64,000 nucleotides of DNA from an uncultured Muribaculaceae bacterium (GCA_910588245.1 CAJUQP010000011.1:1-64000), one strand, 5' to 3'; shown: positions 8,083 to 17,503, counted from the stretch's first letter. Notes: a model not told the origin generated them from the letters alone. Made by a program: numbers and translations.

Positions 8083-8115
8083 TTCCCGGCGTAACCTCTA
8101 CGGCCACACCGGGAA
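8083..8115 (-). promoter_or_regulatory. Strong stem-loop 12 nt upstream of the ABC ATPase start codon
   Basis: On the minus strand TTCCCGGTGTGGCC pairs with GGTTACGCCGGGAA around a 5-nt loop. All 14 positions pair, three of them as G-U wobbles. The 3' arm is followed by CTTTTACTGCTT and then the ATG. It could be a terminator or a structure that limits access to the ribosome-binding region. It lies about 300 nt downstream of the riboswitch aptamer. Confidence 0.6.
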
Positions 8116-8418
8116 TCACACAAAAGCTGTAAATATTTCAACTGTTTTCTAATCATATCCTTTCTCTGTTATGCCTGCGACAGACACTCTCCATCCCCCT
8201 TTCAGTTACGAAAAAGGGATTGCCGTGAGATAAAGAATGACAATGCGGGGATGAGCGAGGTCATTCCAGTCTTCCAGGCTCGTTCTGCGGGAAGAAATAA
8301 TCTTCTCCACAACATAATGACGGCCTGCCATCAGATATTATCGCTGAATGGAATGGACACTCGCCAGATGTTGTCTTGAAGTCTTATTTCCCGAAAACCA
8401 CAAAACATATGCGGCTAT

Positions 8419-8570
8419 GGCAGGTCTTCTGACTTATCCCAACCATCGACGCCTTCCCGATATCACAGTGGCTTCTTTCCGATGGTCTTCGCGGGAATCA
8501 CAGCAGCGGGTCTGTCCGGGATTTGCACCCGGTTCCCTTTTCATCGCACAAGGCGACACCAAAACCACTG
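8419..8570 (-). promoter_or_regulatory. Cobalamin (B12) riboswitch
   Basis: Read on the minus strand, the conserved cobalamin aptamer blocks appear in order. They are an AAAAGGGAA segment followed by the GGTGCAAATCCC stem, a CCGCTGCTGTGA block, GCCACTGTGA, GGGAAGGCG, and finally AAGTCAGAAGACCTGCC at 8419-8435. In Bacteroidota these aptamers control B12 uptake and B12-dependent genes, usually switching expression off when B12 is plentiful. The first gene downstream is the ABC ATPase at 8070, with no B12 receptor gene between. Confidence 0.93.
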
Positions 8571-8578
8571 CAAAAATA
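8571..8578 (-). promoter_or_regulatory. -7 promoter box of the riboswitch transcript
   Basis: TATTTTTG on the minus strand matches TAnnTTTG and ends just before the aptamer, so transcription would start at about its first bases. The stretch 8116-8418 between aptamer and hairpin contains no frame longer than about 25 codons that I would call a gene. Confidence 0.6.
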
Positions 8579-8716
8579 ATGAAATATTTCCAATTAATGC
8601 ACAAAACAGGAGAAATATTTTTCATCAAGGCCCTACTAAGTTTGACTCACTACTAATTTTTTTCAATTACTCAAAATAAATCGGTACTATGTATTGCAAG
8701 GTACTAAATTTATTCT

Positions 8717-8724
8717 TAACTTTG
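8717..8724 (+). promoter_or_regulatory. -7 promoter box of the PadR-PspC operon
   Basis: TAACTTTG is an exact TAnnTTTG match. The implied leader to the ATG at 8842 is about 110 nt, in which a repressor such as PadR itself could bind. No clear palindrome stood out. Confidence 0.65.
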
Positions 8725-8841
8725 CAGCGTGATTAACGGAGGCACGTGGTCAACGGCCGGATCCGGCTTCCGGAATATCAGAAAAAAACGCAACGCCAAA
8801 CAAAGTAGCTTTTAGAACACGCTACAAATTATGAAAACAAA

Positions 8842-9216
8842 ATGACAGAAAAAACAACCAAAACGGATTCCAACATCAGGTCGCAGATGAGAAAAGGGAT
8901 TCTCGAATACTGCGTGCTCCTGCTTCTTAGCCGGCAGAGGGCCTACCCTTCCGACATCATAAACGGTCTGAGCGAGGCATCACTCATAGTGGTGGAGGGC
9001 ACCCTCTACACCTTGCTCAACCGCCTGCGTAAGGAGGGAAAACTCAATTATGAATGGGAGGAGAGCCCGAAAGGGCCGCCAAGGAAATATTATTTCCTGA
9101 CAGAAGTCGGCAAATCCACACTCGACGAAATGAGCGACGCATGGGACGAGATTGTCTCCAACGTGAACCATTTCCGCAAAAACTCCTCTTTCATCGCCAA
9201 GATTGAGAGCGAATGA
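8842..9216 (+). CDS. PadR-family transcriptional regulator
   Basis: This is a 124-residue winged-helix repressor. The PadR pattern is clear: ILEYCVLLLLSRQRAYPSDI leads into the recognition helix, then VEGTLYTLLNRLRKEGKL and the wing GPPRKYYFLTEVGKS. The short C-terminal helix is of the small PadR subfamily. The next gene encodes a PspC-domain membrane protein that follows at once. PadR genes paired with PspC or DUF1700 membrane genes are typical envelope-stress modules, so this is probably an autoregulated stress operon (inference). Confidence 0.93.
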   Translation: MTEKTTKTDSNIRSQMRKGILEYCVLLLLSRQRAYPSDIINGLSEASLIVVEGTLYTLLNRLRKEGKLNYEWEESPKGPPRKYYFLTEVGKSTLDEMSDAWDEIVSNVNHFRKNSSFIAKIESE

Positions 9217-9283
9217 CCTAAACAAATTCCTCGTAAACAAGATTCCACTCATCAACAATGACATTCAACAAAACCAAAAGAAA

Positions 9284-10555
9284 ATGAAAAAGACCTTCAA
9301 CATAAACGTCGCGGGATTTCCTTTCACCATTGACGAAGACGCATACGCATTGCTCCGCGACTATCTCGACACAATCGAACGTGCATTCCGCAACCATGAG
9401 GACTCACAGGAACTCATCACCGACATCGAAAGCCGTGTGGCCGAACTGCTCCTTGAGCGGACTGGCGACCAGAACACAATCATCACGGCTGAAGACGTAG
9501 CTGCTGTGATACGCCGGGTGGGTAAACCGGAAGAGATGATAACCGAAGAAGAGACAATAACCGTCACGGAAGGCCCGGACTCTGAGACAATAGAGACCGA
9601 AGAAACAGTAAATGACGGCTCTACCCCTCCCCCCTTCACGGCCAAAGTACCCCCGGTGAGAAAGAAACTTTACCGAGATCCTCAGACAGGTATGATCGGA
9701 GGCGTTTGTTCCGGCATCGCATGGTATCTCAACTGCGATCCGACATGGGTGCGTCTTGCCGCGGTACTGCTCACGATAGCGTCGCTGAGCGCGGGACTGG
9801 TGCTTTATATAATCCTCTGGATAGTGCTACCCGAGCCTCGCACTCCTCTTGAAAGAATGCAGATGATGGGCGAACAGCCTACGGTGGAAAATATCGGCAA
9901 GACAGTGACCGACAACTTCATGGAGGAGAAAGGAGAACGGATAAACGATCCGCGTGCCACAGCATCACCCGTGGCCGACGGAATGGCGCGCACCTTCGGG
10001 TTAGTGACCAAGATATTCATCATAATAGGGCTCATCATAGGCATACCCATTCTCATCGCCCTCTCCATCGGATTGATCGGATGTGTGTTCGTGCTAATCA
10101 TGTATGCCACGGCAAATATTTTCGGCGTAGTATTCCCCTGGGGACCCAGTGGCAGTTATGAAAGCCAGATCCTCAAATGGGGAGTGATCTGCGGAATAGG
10201 AGCTATACTCGCCTTAGGGAGCCCCATATTCTTCCTTGTGAGGAAAGGATTGTCGAAAAAACCGTTGACGTCAAGCGGAGCCATCGCCCTGAGCATACTC
10301 TGCGCGGCAGGTTTCCTGACAGCAGCCGTAGCCACCGGAGTCCTTGTTTCTGAGAATGCCAGGGACGAATCCGAAAGGCAAAACAGGTATGAAATTGAAC
10401 GCAGAGCGGAAGAAAACTCCGAAAACAACACGACCTGGATCGAAGAAGACTGGCAGGATATCGACTCCTCAACAGAAGACCAGTATAAGAATTCCTCACT
10501 TCCAGTCGACTCAACGGCTACCGACAGCATTGCAAAGGCAGCACATAATAAGTAA
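9284..10555 (+). CDS. PspC-domain membrane protein
   Basis: This is a 423-residue protein. Residues 1-90 form a soluble domain (FNINVAGFPFTIDEDAY) rich in acidic residues, as seen in other Bacteroidota PspC fusions. The PspC domain follows around residues 120-185, with LYRDPQTGMIGGVCSGIAWYL and a membrane helix ending in IILWIVLPEP. Further hydrophobic helices lie near residues 240-290 and 305-380. The tail is hydrophilic. I use ATG 9284 because the frame opening at 9203 overlaps the padR gene and its extra residues look non-coding. The role is likely envelope-stress sensing together with PadR. Confidence 0.85.
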   Translation: MKKTFNINVAGFPFTIDEDAYALLRDYLDTIERAFRNHEDSQELITDIESRVAELLLERTGDQNTIITAEDVAAVIRRVGKPEEMITEEETITVTEGPDSETIETEETVNDGSTPPPFTAKVPPVRKKLYRDPQTGMIGGVCSGIAWYLNCDPTWVRLAAVLLTIASLSAGLVLYIILWIVLPEPRTPLERMQMMGEQPTVENIGKTVTDNFMEEKGERINDPRATASPVADGMARTFGLVTKIFIIIGLIIGIPILIALSIGLIGCVFVLIMYATANIFGVVFPWGPSGSYESQILKWGVICGIGAILALGSPIFFLVRKGLSKKPLTSSGAIALSILCAAGFLTAAVATGVLVSENARDESERQNRYEIERRAEENSENNTTWIEEDWQDIDSSTEDQYKNSSLPVDSTATDSIAKAAHNK

Positions 10556-10625
10556 AAACCGCATATTACGATTGCAGATCGGTGTCAGAGCTTCATTTTC
10601 TCTTTCAGATGTGAATATTTTTTTG

Positions 10626-10633
10626 TAATTTCG
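10626..10633 (+). promoter_or_regulatory. -7 promoter box of ftsY-rimO
   Basis: TAATTTCG differs from TAnnTTTG at one position. It lies 78 nt before the ftsY ATG. Confidence 0.5.
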
Positions 10634-10711
10634 CATATTGAACAAAAAGACTGTCATTGTGGAGGCGCCAATACTCCCTCTCTTGGCAGTTGACGCATAA
10701 CTCATTCAGAT

Positions 10712-11674
10712 ATGGGATTTTTTAAGAAAATATTTTCCAAGGAGAAGAAGGAAAAGCTTGACACCGGTCTGCAGAAGACCAAAGAAGGGGTATGGGGGAA
10801 AATAGCCCGTGCGGTGGCCGGCAAAAGCAAAGTCGACGACGATGTGCTCGATAACCTCGAGGAAGCTTTCATCACGAGTGATGTGGGAGTTGACACCACT
10901 CTCAAGATCATCGACCGTATACAGGACCGCGTAGCCCGCGACAAATACGTCGGAGCCGACGAACTCAACGACCTTCTCTGCGAGGAGATCACAGACATGC
11001 TCGCACGTCCTGAAAACGGAGAAGACCTTGATGACTTCGAAGTGAAAAAGACAGGAGAGCCCTATGTCATAATGGTGGTCGGAGTAAACGGTGTCGGCAA
11101 GACGACAACCATAGGAAAGCTTGCCGCGCAATACAAGAAAGCAGGCAATAAGGTTGTGCTCGGAGCCGCCGACACATTCCGGGCCGCAGCCATCGAGCAA
11201 CTCGATATCTGGGGCGAGCGCGTGGGAGTGCCTGTCATCAAGCAGAAGATGGGGAGCGATCCGGCAGCCGTGGCTTTCGACACCCTTTCATCTGCCAAGG
11301 CTCAGGGGGCGGACGTGGTCATAATCGACACAGCCGGCCGTCTGCACAACAAGATCGGACTGATGAACGAACTTACGAAGATAAAGAACGTTATGAAACG
11401 AGTGGTGCCCGATGCGCCCCAGGAGATACTCCTTGTGCTCGACGGCTCCACTGGACAGAATGCCTTCGAACAGGCACGCCAGTTTGTCGCCGCCACAGAG
11501 GTAAACGCGCTCGCAGTGACAAAGCTCGACGGCACCGCGAAGGGCGGAGTCGTGATAGGCATCAGCGATCAGTTCAAGATACCTGTGAAATACATAGGAA
11601 TCGGAGAAGGCATAGATGATCTTCAGATTTTCCGTGCCGATGAATTCGTCAGATCACTGTTTCAGACTAAGTGA
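10712..11674 (+). CDS. ftsY: Signal recognition particle receptor FtsY
   Basis: This 320-residue SRP GTPase receives ribosome-SRP complexes at the membrane. The N-terminal four-helix part is short and lysine-rich at its start, without the long acidic A domain of Escherichia coli. The G domain has GVNGVGKTTT (124-133), ADTFRAAA, DTAGR and TKLDGTAKGG, and the end is the family's IGVGE-like IGIGEGIDDLQIF. rimO starts 7 nt after the stop, so the two genes are cotranscribed. Confidence 0.97.
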   Translation: MGFFKKIFSKEKKEKLDTGLQKTKEGVWGKIARAVAGKSKVDDDVLDNLEEAFITSDVGVDTTLKIIDRIQDRVARDKYVGADELNDLLCEEITDMLARPENGEDLDDFEVKKTGEPYVIMVVGVNGVGKTTTIGKLAAQYKKAGNKVVLGAADTFRAAAIEQLDIWGERVGVPVIKQKMGSDPAAVAFDTLSSAKAQGADVVIIDTAGRLHNKIGLMNELTKIKNVMKRVVPDAPQEILLVLDGSTGQNAFEQARQFVAATEVNALAVTKLDGTAKGGVVIGISDQFKIPVKYIGIGEGIDDLQIFRADEFVRSLFQTK

Positions 11675-11680
11675 CAAGGA

Positions 11681-12988
11681 ATGTTCAAAAAAAATAGAAT
11701 AGATATCATCTCAATGGGCTGCTCCAAAAATCTTATAGATTCGGAGCGGCTCTTGAAGCAATTGGAGGCCAAGGGCTACGACACACGCCATGATCCGGAG
11801 AATCCCGACGGAGAGTATGTTGTGGTCAACACCTGCGGATTCATCAACGACGCCAAAGAGGAATCGATCGATACCATCATAGGTCTGACCGCGCTCAAGG
11901 AAGAGAGAAAAATAGGCAAGATAATCGTGATGGGATGCCTTTCCCAACGCTATATGGAAGATCTGAAAAGGGAGATTCCGGAAGTCGACGTCTGGTATGG
12001 CAAATTCGACTGGAAAAATTTCATAGCCGGTCTTCCCGACCGTAAAACAGCGACAGACCGCCCGGCATCGTGGGAACGCACACTCACCACCCCACCCCAT
12101 TCCGCCTATATCAAGATCTCGGAAGGATGCAACAGATTCTGCTCCTTCTGTGCGATCCCCCTGATCACAGGACGCCACACCTCGCGTCCGATCGAAGAGA
12201 TCCTTGAGGAGACACGCACTCTCGTATCGGAGGGAGTTAAGGAATTCAATGTCATAGCCCAGGATCTCTCGTCTTACGGCACAGACCTCTACGGGCGGCA
12301 CGCTCTTGCAGAGCTTATCGACAGTATGGCAGATATAGAGGGGGTGGAATGGATAAGACTTCACTATGCCTATCCTTCAGATTTCCCCATGGACATTCTT
12401 GATGTGATGGCACGGCGTGAGAATGTCTGCAAATATCTTGACATAGCCCTCCAGCATATATCAGATAAGGTGCTTGCCAACATGCGCCGGCATATCGACA
12501 AGGAAGGCACAATGAAGCTGCTTGATGAGATCCGCCGCAGAGTGCCCGGGATAAGGATCCGCACCACCCTAATGACCGGATTCCCCGGCGAAGGGGAAAA
12601 GGAATTTGAAGAACTTGAGGAATTCGTCAGAGACCAGCAATTCGACCGCATGGGTGCTTTCGCGTATTCAGAAGAGGAGGATACCTATGGCGCACGCAAT
12701 TTCAGCGACGATATACCTGAAGAGACAAAGCAACGCCGTCTTGACAAAATCATGGAGATCCAGGAAGAGATAGCACTTCGGCTCAACGAGCGGATGGTAG
12801 GCAGTGTGGAAAAGGTATTGATCGACCGTATAGAGGGAGATAAAGCTTTCGGAAGGACTCAGTATGATTCTCCGGAGGTAGACCCTGAAGTCATAATCGA
12901 TGACAACACGCTTACTCCGGGAGAATTCGTCAATGCAAAAATTACAGCCGCATATCCTTTCGAGCTTGTGGCTACAATAGCGAAATAA
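11681..12988 (+). CDS. rimO: Ribosomal protein S12 methylthiotransferase RimO
   Basis: This 435-residue radical-SAM enzyme adds a methylthio group to the conserved aspartate of ribosomal protein uS12. The N-terminal domain holds the three cysteines of the auxiliary cluster (C14 in MGCSKN, C52 in NTCGF, C86 in MGCLSQ). The radical-SAM CxxxCxxC motif is C150-C154-C157 (EGCNRFCSFCAIP). A TRAM domain closes the protein. It follows ftsY by 7 nt. Confidence 0.97.
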   Translation: MFKKNRIDIISMGCSKNLIDSERLLKQLEAKGYDTRHDPENPDGEYVVVNTCGFINDAKEESIDTIIGLTALKEERKIGKIIVMGCLSQRYMEDLKREIPEVDVWYGKFDWKNFIAGLPDRKTATDRPASWERTLTTPPHSAYIKISEGCNRFCSFCAIPLITGRHTSRPIEEILEETRTLVSEGVKEFNVIAQDLSSYGTDLYGRHALAELIDSMADIEGVEWIRLHYAYPSDFPMDILDVMARRENVCKYLDIALQHISDKVLANMRRHIDKEGTMKLLDEIRRRVPGIRIRTTLMTGFPGEGEKEFEELEEFVRDQQFDRMGAFAYSEEEDTYGARNFSDDIPEETKQRRLDKIMEIQEEIALRLNERMVGSVEKVLIDRIEGDKAFGRTQYDSPEVDPEVIIDDNTLTPGEFVNAKITAAYPFELVATIAK

Positions 12989-13057
12989 ACAAACTGAAAT
13001 TCTACCCCTGATTTAACGTTGCATTTAAAACGACTTCTTAAATTTCAGCAGTGACAT

Positions 13058-14164
13058 ATGGGAATAAGATTCGACAGAAACACAGTTCGCCCCACCAACG
13101 GACCAATGATCTTCTTCTCCGATCCTTCGGCGGAGGCTGATCTCGGGGAAGAGATAAGAGGAGCCATCTCGTCATGCCTTTCATTCTACGCCTACCGCCG
13201 GCCGGGCGACATGATGGTGTCATTCGGCTCCTCGGAAGGTGTTGTGCGCGGCATCGGCGATCCCGGATTCGTCATATCCTTCTTCAATCCTGAAGAGCCT
13301 CCTGTCACTATTCCCTACAGGCCCCGCCCTGACATGATAAGGTCATCCTCAGTCGAGACTCCTCTTCCACAAGAATCAACCTCAAGAGAGGAGCACGAAA
13401 GAGAGATAAAGATAATACAAGAAAAACTGCGGGAAACGGGGCATGGCAAGGTTGTGGCTGCAAGAGTGTTATGCGAACGAGGGAATGTGGATGTCGCAGC
13501 ATCATTCACTGAACTTTGCCGCAAATTCCCAGATTCATTCGTGTTCGCTTTTTCCACCCCCCTTACCGGATGCTGGATAGGAGCCACACCGGAAGTGCTG
13601 CTTGAAAGCGGGAGAGAGTCCGGTCTCAGGACAATGGCACTCGCCGGCACCAGACCAGTAGGTGAGAATGGGGAATGGGACGAAAAGAACATCGAAGAAC
13701 AGGGTATGGTGGCAGATTACATAATGGATTGCCTTTCTTGCAGCGGCATGAGTGTGAGAATGGGACAGACCTGCACCCGGCCCGCGGGCAACGTGGAGCA
13801 CATCTGCACCCCCATCTATGCCACACCTCTCTGTGACATCAATCCAAAAGCATTGGAAAAGATTCTCGGGGAACTGTCGCCCACCCCCGCTCTCTGCGGG
13901 CTGCCTAAGGCACCCTCACTTAAGACCATCATCACCACTGAAAAATTTCAGAGAGGATGCTACGGAGGCTTCTGCGGGCCATTCCGCTCATCATCCGATT
14001 TCAATTTCTTCGTCACTCTACGATGCGCGCAGTTAGGGCATGACAGATTTGCTGTATTCGCGGGAGGAGGCATAACCCTCAGGTCGAATCCCGCTGACGA
14101 ATGGATGGAGACGGAACTTAAAGCCTCCAATATCCTCAACAATCTTGTGACAGACCGGGGCTGA
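13058..14164 (+). CDS. menF: Isochorismate synthase (MenF-type chorismate-binding enzyme)
   Basis: This 368-residue enzyme would convert chorismate to isochorismate, the first step of menaquinone synthesis. The chorismate-binding core is recognisable from GKVVAARVL, then MALAGTRPVG, EHICTPIYA, LCGLPKAPSL and YGGFCGPF to the final RSNPADEWMETELKASNIL. The N-terminal 90 residues are short and variable, as usual for Bacteroidota MenF. No other men gene is next to it. It converges on the AraC-type gene with only 2 bp between stop codons. Confidence 0.88.
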   Translation: MGIRFDRNTVRPTNGPMIFFSDPSAEADLGEEIRGAISSCLSFYAYRRPGDMMVSFGSSEGVVRGIGDPGFVISFFNPEEPPVTIPYRPRPDMIRSSSVETPLPQESTSREEHEREIKIIQEKLRETGHGKVVAARVLCERGNVDVAASFTELCRKFPDSFVFAFSTPLTGCWIGATPEVLLESGRESGLRTMALAGTRPVGENGEWDEKNIEEQGMVADYIMDCLSCSGMSVRMGQTCTRPAGNVEHICTPIYATPLCDINPKALEKILGELSPTPALCGLPKAPSLKTIITTEKFQRGCYGGFCGPFRSSSDFNFFVTLRCAQLGHDRFAVFAGGGITLRSNPADEWMETELKASNILNNLVTDRG

Positions 14165-14166
14165 GC

Positions 14167-15261
14167 TTACTTCTCCACCCCGCCAATGGTTGATTCCCTC
14201 CATTTCGTTGGTGTCATACCCTCTCGTTTGGAAAACAGACGGCAAAAATAAGCCGATGTAGAGAATCCGGATTGCTCCGATACTTTTTCAATGGTCATAA
14301 AGGATTGCTCGGCCAGCAGAGTTTTTGAATAGTCAATCCTGAGAGCATTGATCCATTCCCGGAAATTACAGTTGAACGTTGAATTGATATAGGCCGACAC
14401 ATAAGAACGGTTTGACCCGAGTTCTCTTGCCAGATCTTCGAGAGTCAACCCCTGCATACGGTAACCGCCCGATGACACCCAGCGTTCTATCCCCTCTCCG
14501 AGATCAACAGTCTGAACCCGCGTATCGCATGAGCGAGAAGTCATGTTCTCTTCTACCGCGATCTCCACATTCCTGTAATTAAGGATATAATTCTGGAATG
14601 AGATATAAATATATACAAACATCACGATTCCGGCTGACATAAATATGGCGTTGCCCCAGAGGGGAGCGAACGCGAGCACCGACCCACAAAGTCCGAAAAA
14701 GATTATCCCATAAGTGCTCTTATGCAGCCATCTCACAAACACGGCTATATTGTCAGAATAGAAATCATCGAGTTTCCTTACTGAAGCACGATAAATCTTG
14801 AAAAACCTGACCGAGATAATGGATGCCGCCGTAAAAAACCATACAGAGGCGCATATCAGCATGACTGTCCGCATCACTCCGGCAGCCAGCAGCGCACCGC
14901 TCCATGCCAGAATAAGAAATCCCGAATAGAAACCGAAATCAATCATCTTCTGGCGCCTGCAGATGTAATGACGGTCGAGAAGTGAACAGAACGACATCCC
15001 GAACAAGATCCCCTCAAGATAATAATAAGACAGAGGAAGGGCGACCGCCACGGTAGGGAAATTATTGCGGAGGTCAAAAAATGTGAATTGAGATATCGCC
15101 ATGCCGAATATAATATAAGCTATGCCGAGTATTCTTTTCGACCTTATATACGGAAGATAAGTCGGAATATCGGGCACATTACTCAGAAGCATACACAATC
15201 CGAGAATCAGGGCCGTCGTCCATCCGGCAAGAATGATATCATTGTAGTAAGCATCAAGCAT
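14167..15261 (-). CDS. Membrane-anchored AraC-family transcriptional regulator
   Basis: This is a 364-residue protein with an N-terminal half of about six or seven hydrophobic helices (residues 10-230) and a C-terminal AraC DNA-binding domain. The domain runs from LTLEDLARELGSNRSYVSAY to SAYFCRLFSKREGMTPTKWR. It therefore probably senses a membrane or envelope signal and binds DNA directly. The start ATG 15261 sits 21 nt after an exact promoter box, whereas the longer frame from 15342 would begin upstream of it. It is divergent from the PI-PLC lipoprotein gene, a likely but unproven target. Confidence 0.87.
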   Translation of the reverse strand: MLDAYYNDIILAGWTTALILGLCMLLSNVPDIPTYLPYIRSKRILGIAYIIFGMAISQFTFFDLRNNFPTVAVALPLSYYYLEGILFGMSFCSLLDRHYICRRQKMIDFGFYSGFLILAWSGALLAAGVMRTVMLICASVWFFTAASIISVRFFKIYRASVRKLDDFYSDNIAVFVRWLHKSTYGIIFFGLCGSVLAFAPLWGNAIFMSAGIVMFVYIYISFQNYILNYRNVEIAVEENMTSRSCDTRVQTVDLGEGIERWVSSGGYRMQGLTLEDLARELGSNRSYVSAYINSTFNCNFREWINALRIDYSKTLLAEQSFMTIEKVSEQSGFSTSAYFCRLFSKREGMTPTKWRESTIGGVEK

Positions 15262-15281
15262 AATCTTTCGTTTTCGGTTTG

Positions 15282-15289
15282 CAAAATTA
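15282..15289 (-). promoter_or_regulatory. -7 promoter box of the membrane AraC gene
   Basis: TAATTTTG on the minus strand is an exact TAnnTTTG match, 21 nt before the ATG. Confidence 0.65.
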
Positions 15290-15405
15290 CTCAATAATCC
15301 GTGGATAGCGGGCAATATTACTTTAAATCTTTGTAAAACCATATAAATCTTAATTGTAAAAAAGTATATTTATGTTTTTACAATACCGGATTTTTCCAAA
15401 TGAAG

Positions 15406-15413
15406 TAATTTCG
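15406..15413 (+). promoter_or_regulatory. -7 promoter box of the PI-PLC gene
   Basis: TAATTTCG (one mismatch to TAnnTTTG) lies 46 nt before the ATG. About 115 bp separate it from the divergent promoter. Confidence 0.5.
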
Positions 15414-15459
15414 CACACGAATTAACAAATTTTGTTTTTCCAATACAATTTCACGACAC

Positions 15460-17100
15460 ATGAAAAAACTAAAGAAAATCATGAAATTTGCGGCATTCCT
15501 TTTATTGCCGTTACCCCTCTTTCAAAGCTGTGGCGACGATGACACTCCTGTCGAGGAAGAAGTCATGCCCCCTATCTACCTTGGCTCCGGGCAGGCTTCA
15601 AGGACAGTGATGAGCGAGGCCGGACCGCAACACGGCCAGAAAGAGCGATCATCGAACAATTTCTCCACAAGCGATATGGGTGGAGGCACCGCGATTTACT
15701 GGTCATGCCCCGAAGGGATCTCTTTCGATGTCAAGATCGACAAGACAGGGACGGATCCCTTCTATGCCAACGGAATCACCAACGGAACCATCACTTCATT
15801 CCAGGACAACTCAAAGTTCTACATCGCCAACCCGAGAAACGCAGAGAAAGCTTTCGAGGTGCAATATACCGTGTTTACTCCCGAAGACGGCGTGACGTAT
15901 GTCTTCTCAGCCAAAGATCATATGTCGGGACAGAGCCACAGGTCAAGCAGTAATTTCAACCTTCCGTATCTTGACAACAAAGGCTATGCCGTGGTATGCC
16001 CGAAAGGTGTCAGATTCCGCATCATGAAGGATATATCCGGGGGGAATGACGATGAGATTGTCAAAGACGTGAAAGACGGAGACCTCATCAACCGGCTCGG
16101 AGGCGACAACCTCTATATAGCCGATGCAAGTGGTGCTGACAATTCATTCATGGTGTCGTTCACTCCCCTTTCCGACCATTCCGAGTCTTGGATGTCGCAT
16201 CTAAGCGATGACATGAATCTTTACGACATATCCATTCCCGGCACTCACGACTCCGGCACAAAAGAAGCCGACATGAACAGCGCTTCCTGCCAGAACTATA
16301 CAATAGAGGAGCAGCTTTACGACGGTATACGTTTTCTTGATGTGCGGATTGACGAGCACCTTAACGTGAACCATGGTGGAATTTCCTGCCATCTGAGTTT
16401 TAAGACTGTGTTGCAATGGTGTGATAAATTCCTCACGGAAAACCCTTCGGAGACCATCATCATGCGTCTTAAAGAGGAAAGTGGAACGATAGGCGGTGAT
16501 CTCAATGTATTCTTCAAGGATCCGGCCAACCAGAAACTTGTTTCACGCTTCCTGCGCGACACCAGACTTCACAAGTTAGGTGAATGTCGCGGGAAAATTG
16601 TGCTTCTCAGGGATTTCGTGGAACCCGCGGACAATGGTCCCTGGGGCATACATATCACTCCCGACTGGCCTCAAGACGGAAGCGGCACATTCGAAACCAC
16701 AGGAGGTGTGAAATTCTATGTGGAAGACAGATTTTTCGACTTCTGGGCAGAAGTCGAACACGACACCATGGAAAAGAAAAGCCTGATAGAGGAATCTTTC
16801 AAGGCTCTCTCGAAAAGTGAATATAAATCTCACCTTTTCATCACCTTCAACAGCATCGGGATGCGAGGAATCACCACCCCTTATATGTATGCCTGGGGTG
16901 GCTCGACATGCGACAGACCGATGAATCCCATAATGTCTGATCTCATCAAGGATTATTTTGAAGGCAACAGGCCTGCAAGAGCCGGCATCATAGTCCTCGA
17001 TTACTACGACAATCACAGCTATGATGACAAGCATTGCCTCGTGCAACGTATCATCAACCTTAATTTAAAGAATGATATTGTATATCATTCCTCTCTCTGA
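15460..17100 (+). CDS. Lipoprotein with a PI-PLC X-type phosphodiesterase domain
   Basis: This 546-residue protein starts with a lipoprotein signal whose lipobox ends at C24 (PLFQSCGDDD), so it should be exported and lipid-anchored, perhaps on the surface. Residues 45-245 contain two related modules of about 85 residues, each opening with an RSSxNF motif and ending in SFMVSFT or AFEVQYT. The catalytic PI-specific phospholipase C X domain follows, with the general acid/base histidines H263 (IPGTHDSG) and H305 (VNHGG) and a FLDVRID strand. It would cleave phosphoinositide or glycosyl-phosphatidylinositol head groups. The substrate in the host or diet is unknown. Confidence 0.87.
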   Translation: MKKLKKIMKFAAFLLLPLPLFQSCGDDDTPVEEEVMPPIYLGSGQASRTVMSEAGPQHGQKERSSNNFSTSDMGGGTAIYWSCPEGISFDVKIDKTGTDPFYANGITNGTITSFQDNSKFYIANPRNAEKAFEVQYTVFTPEDGVTYVFSAKDHMSGQSHRSSSNFNLPYLDNKGYAVVCPKGVRFRIMKDISGGNDDEIVKDVKDGDLINRLGGDNLYIADASGADNSFMVSFTPLSDHSESWMSHLSDDMNLYDISIPGTHDSGTKEADMNSASCQNYTIEEQLYDGIRFLDVRIDEHLNVNHGGISCHLSFKTVLQWCDKFLTENPSETIIMRLKEESGTIGGDLNVFFKDPANQKLVSRFLRDTRLHKLGECRGKIVLLRDFVEPADNGPWGIHITPDWPQDGSGTFETTGGVKFYVEDRFFDFWAEVEHDTMEKKSLIEESFKALSKSEYKSHLFITFNSIGMRGITTPYMYAWGGSTCDRPMNPIMSDLIKDYFEGNRPARAGIIVLDYYDNHSYDDKHCLVQRIINLNLKNDIVYHSSL

Positions 17101-17117
17101 AACCGGCTTATAGACAA

Positions 17118-17153
17118 CAGAGGCCAACCGGGATCATTTCCGGCTGGCCTCTG
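17118..17153 (+). terminator. Hairpin downstream of the PI-PLC gene
   Basis: CAGAGGCCA-a-CCGG pairs with CCGG-c-TGGCCTCTG around an 8-nt loop, 17 nt after the stop. The 3' side (CCATATATT) is only weakly U-rich, so termination may be inefficient. Confidence 0.55.
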
Positions 17154-17356
17154 CCATATATTCCACCCGCACGTCCTCACTCCTGACCATAAATCAATTG
17201 CCATGTTTCTTGCTAAAGGTTATTATGCGGATTAACCCTATGCTAAGTTGCTGAAAAAATATTGAAATGATAAAAGGTTTTCTTTCTGATTTTTCTTTAT
17301 GACGACTACTTAAAAAGAATAATGATTAAAATTTTTGAACTTACGACAATTATCGT

Positions 17357-17364
17357 TATCTTTG
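17357..17364 (+). promoter_or_regulatory. -7 promoter box of the M13 peptidase gene
   Basis: TATCTTTG matches TAnnTTTG. The leader to ATG 17504 would be about 130 nt. It contains an ATGGCG...CGCCAT stem around 17413-17448 that spans a G-rich loop. I see no gene in 17154-17503. Confidence 0.6.
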
Positions 17365-17503
17365 TAAGATTTATGGCATGCTTCCGCCTAAATCAATTCC
17401 ACCTGACTGTCATGGCGCCCGACGGGGGTATTTCCTCTTACACGCCATAACAATGATACATACCGGACAATGATTATTCGATATACCAAATAAATTTATC
17501 TAA

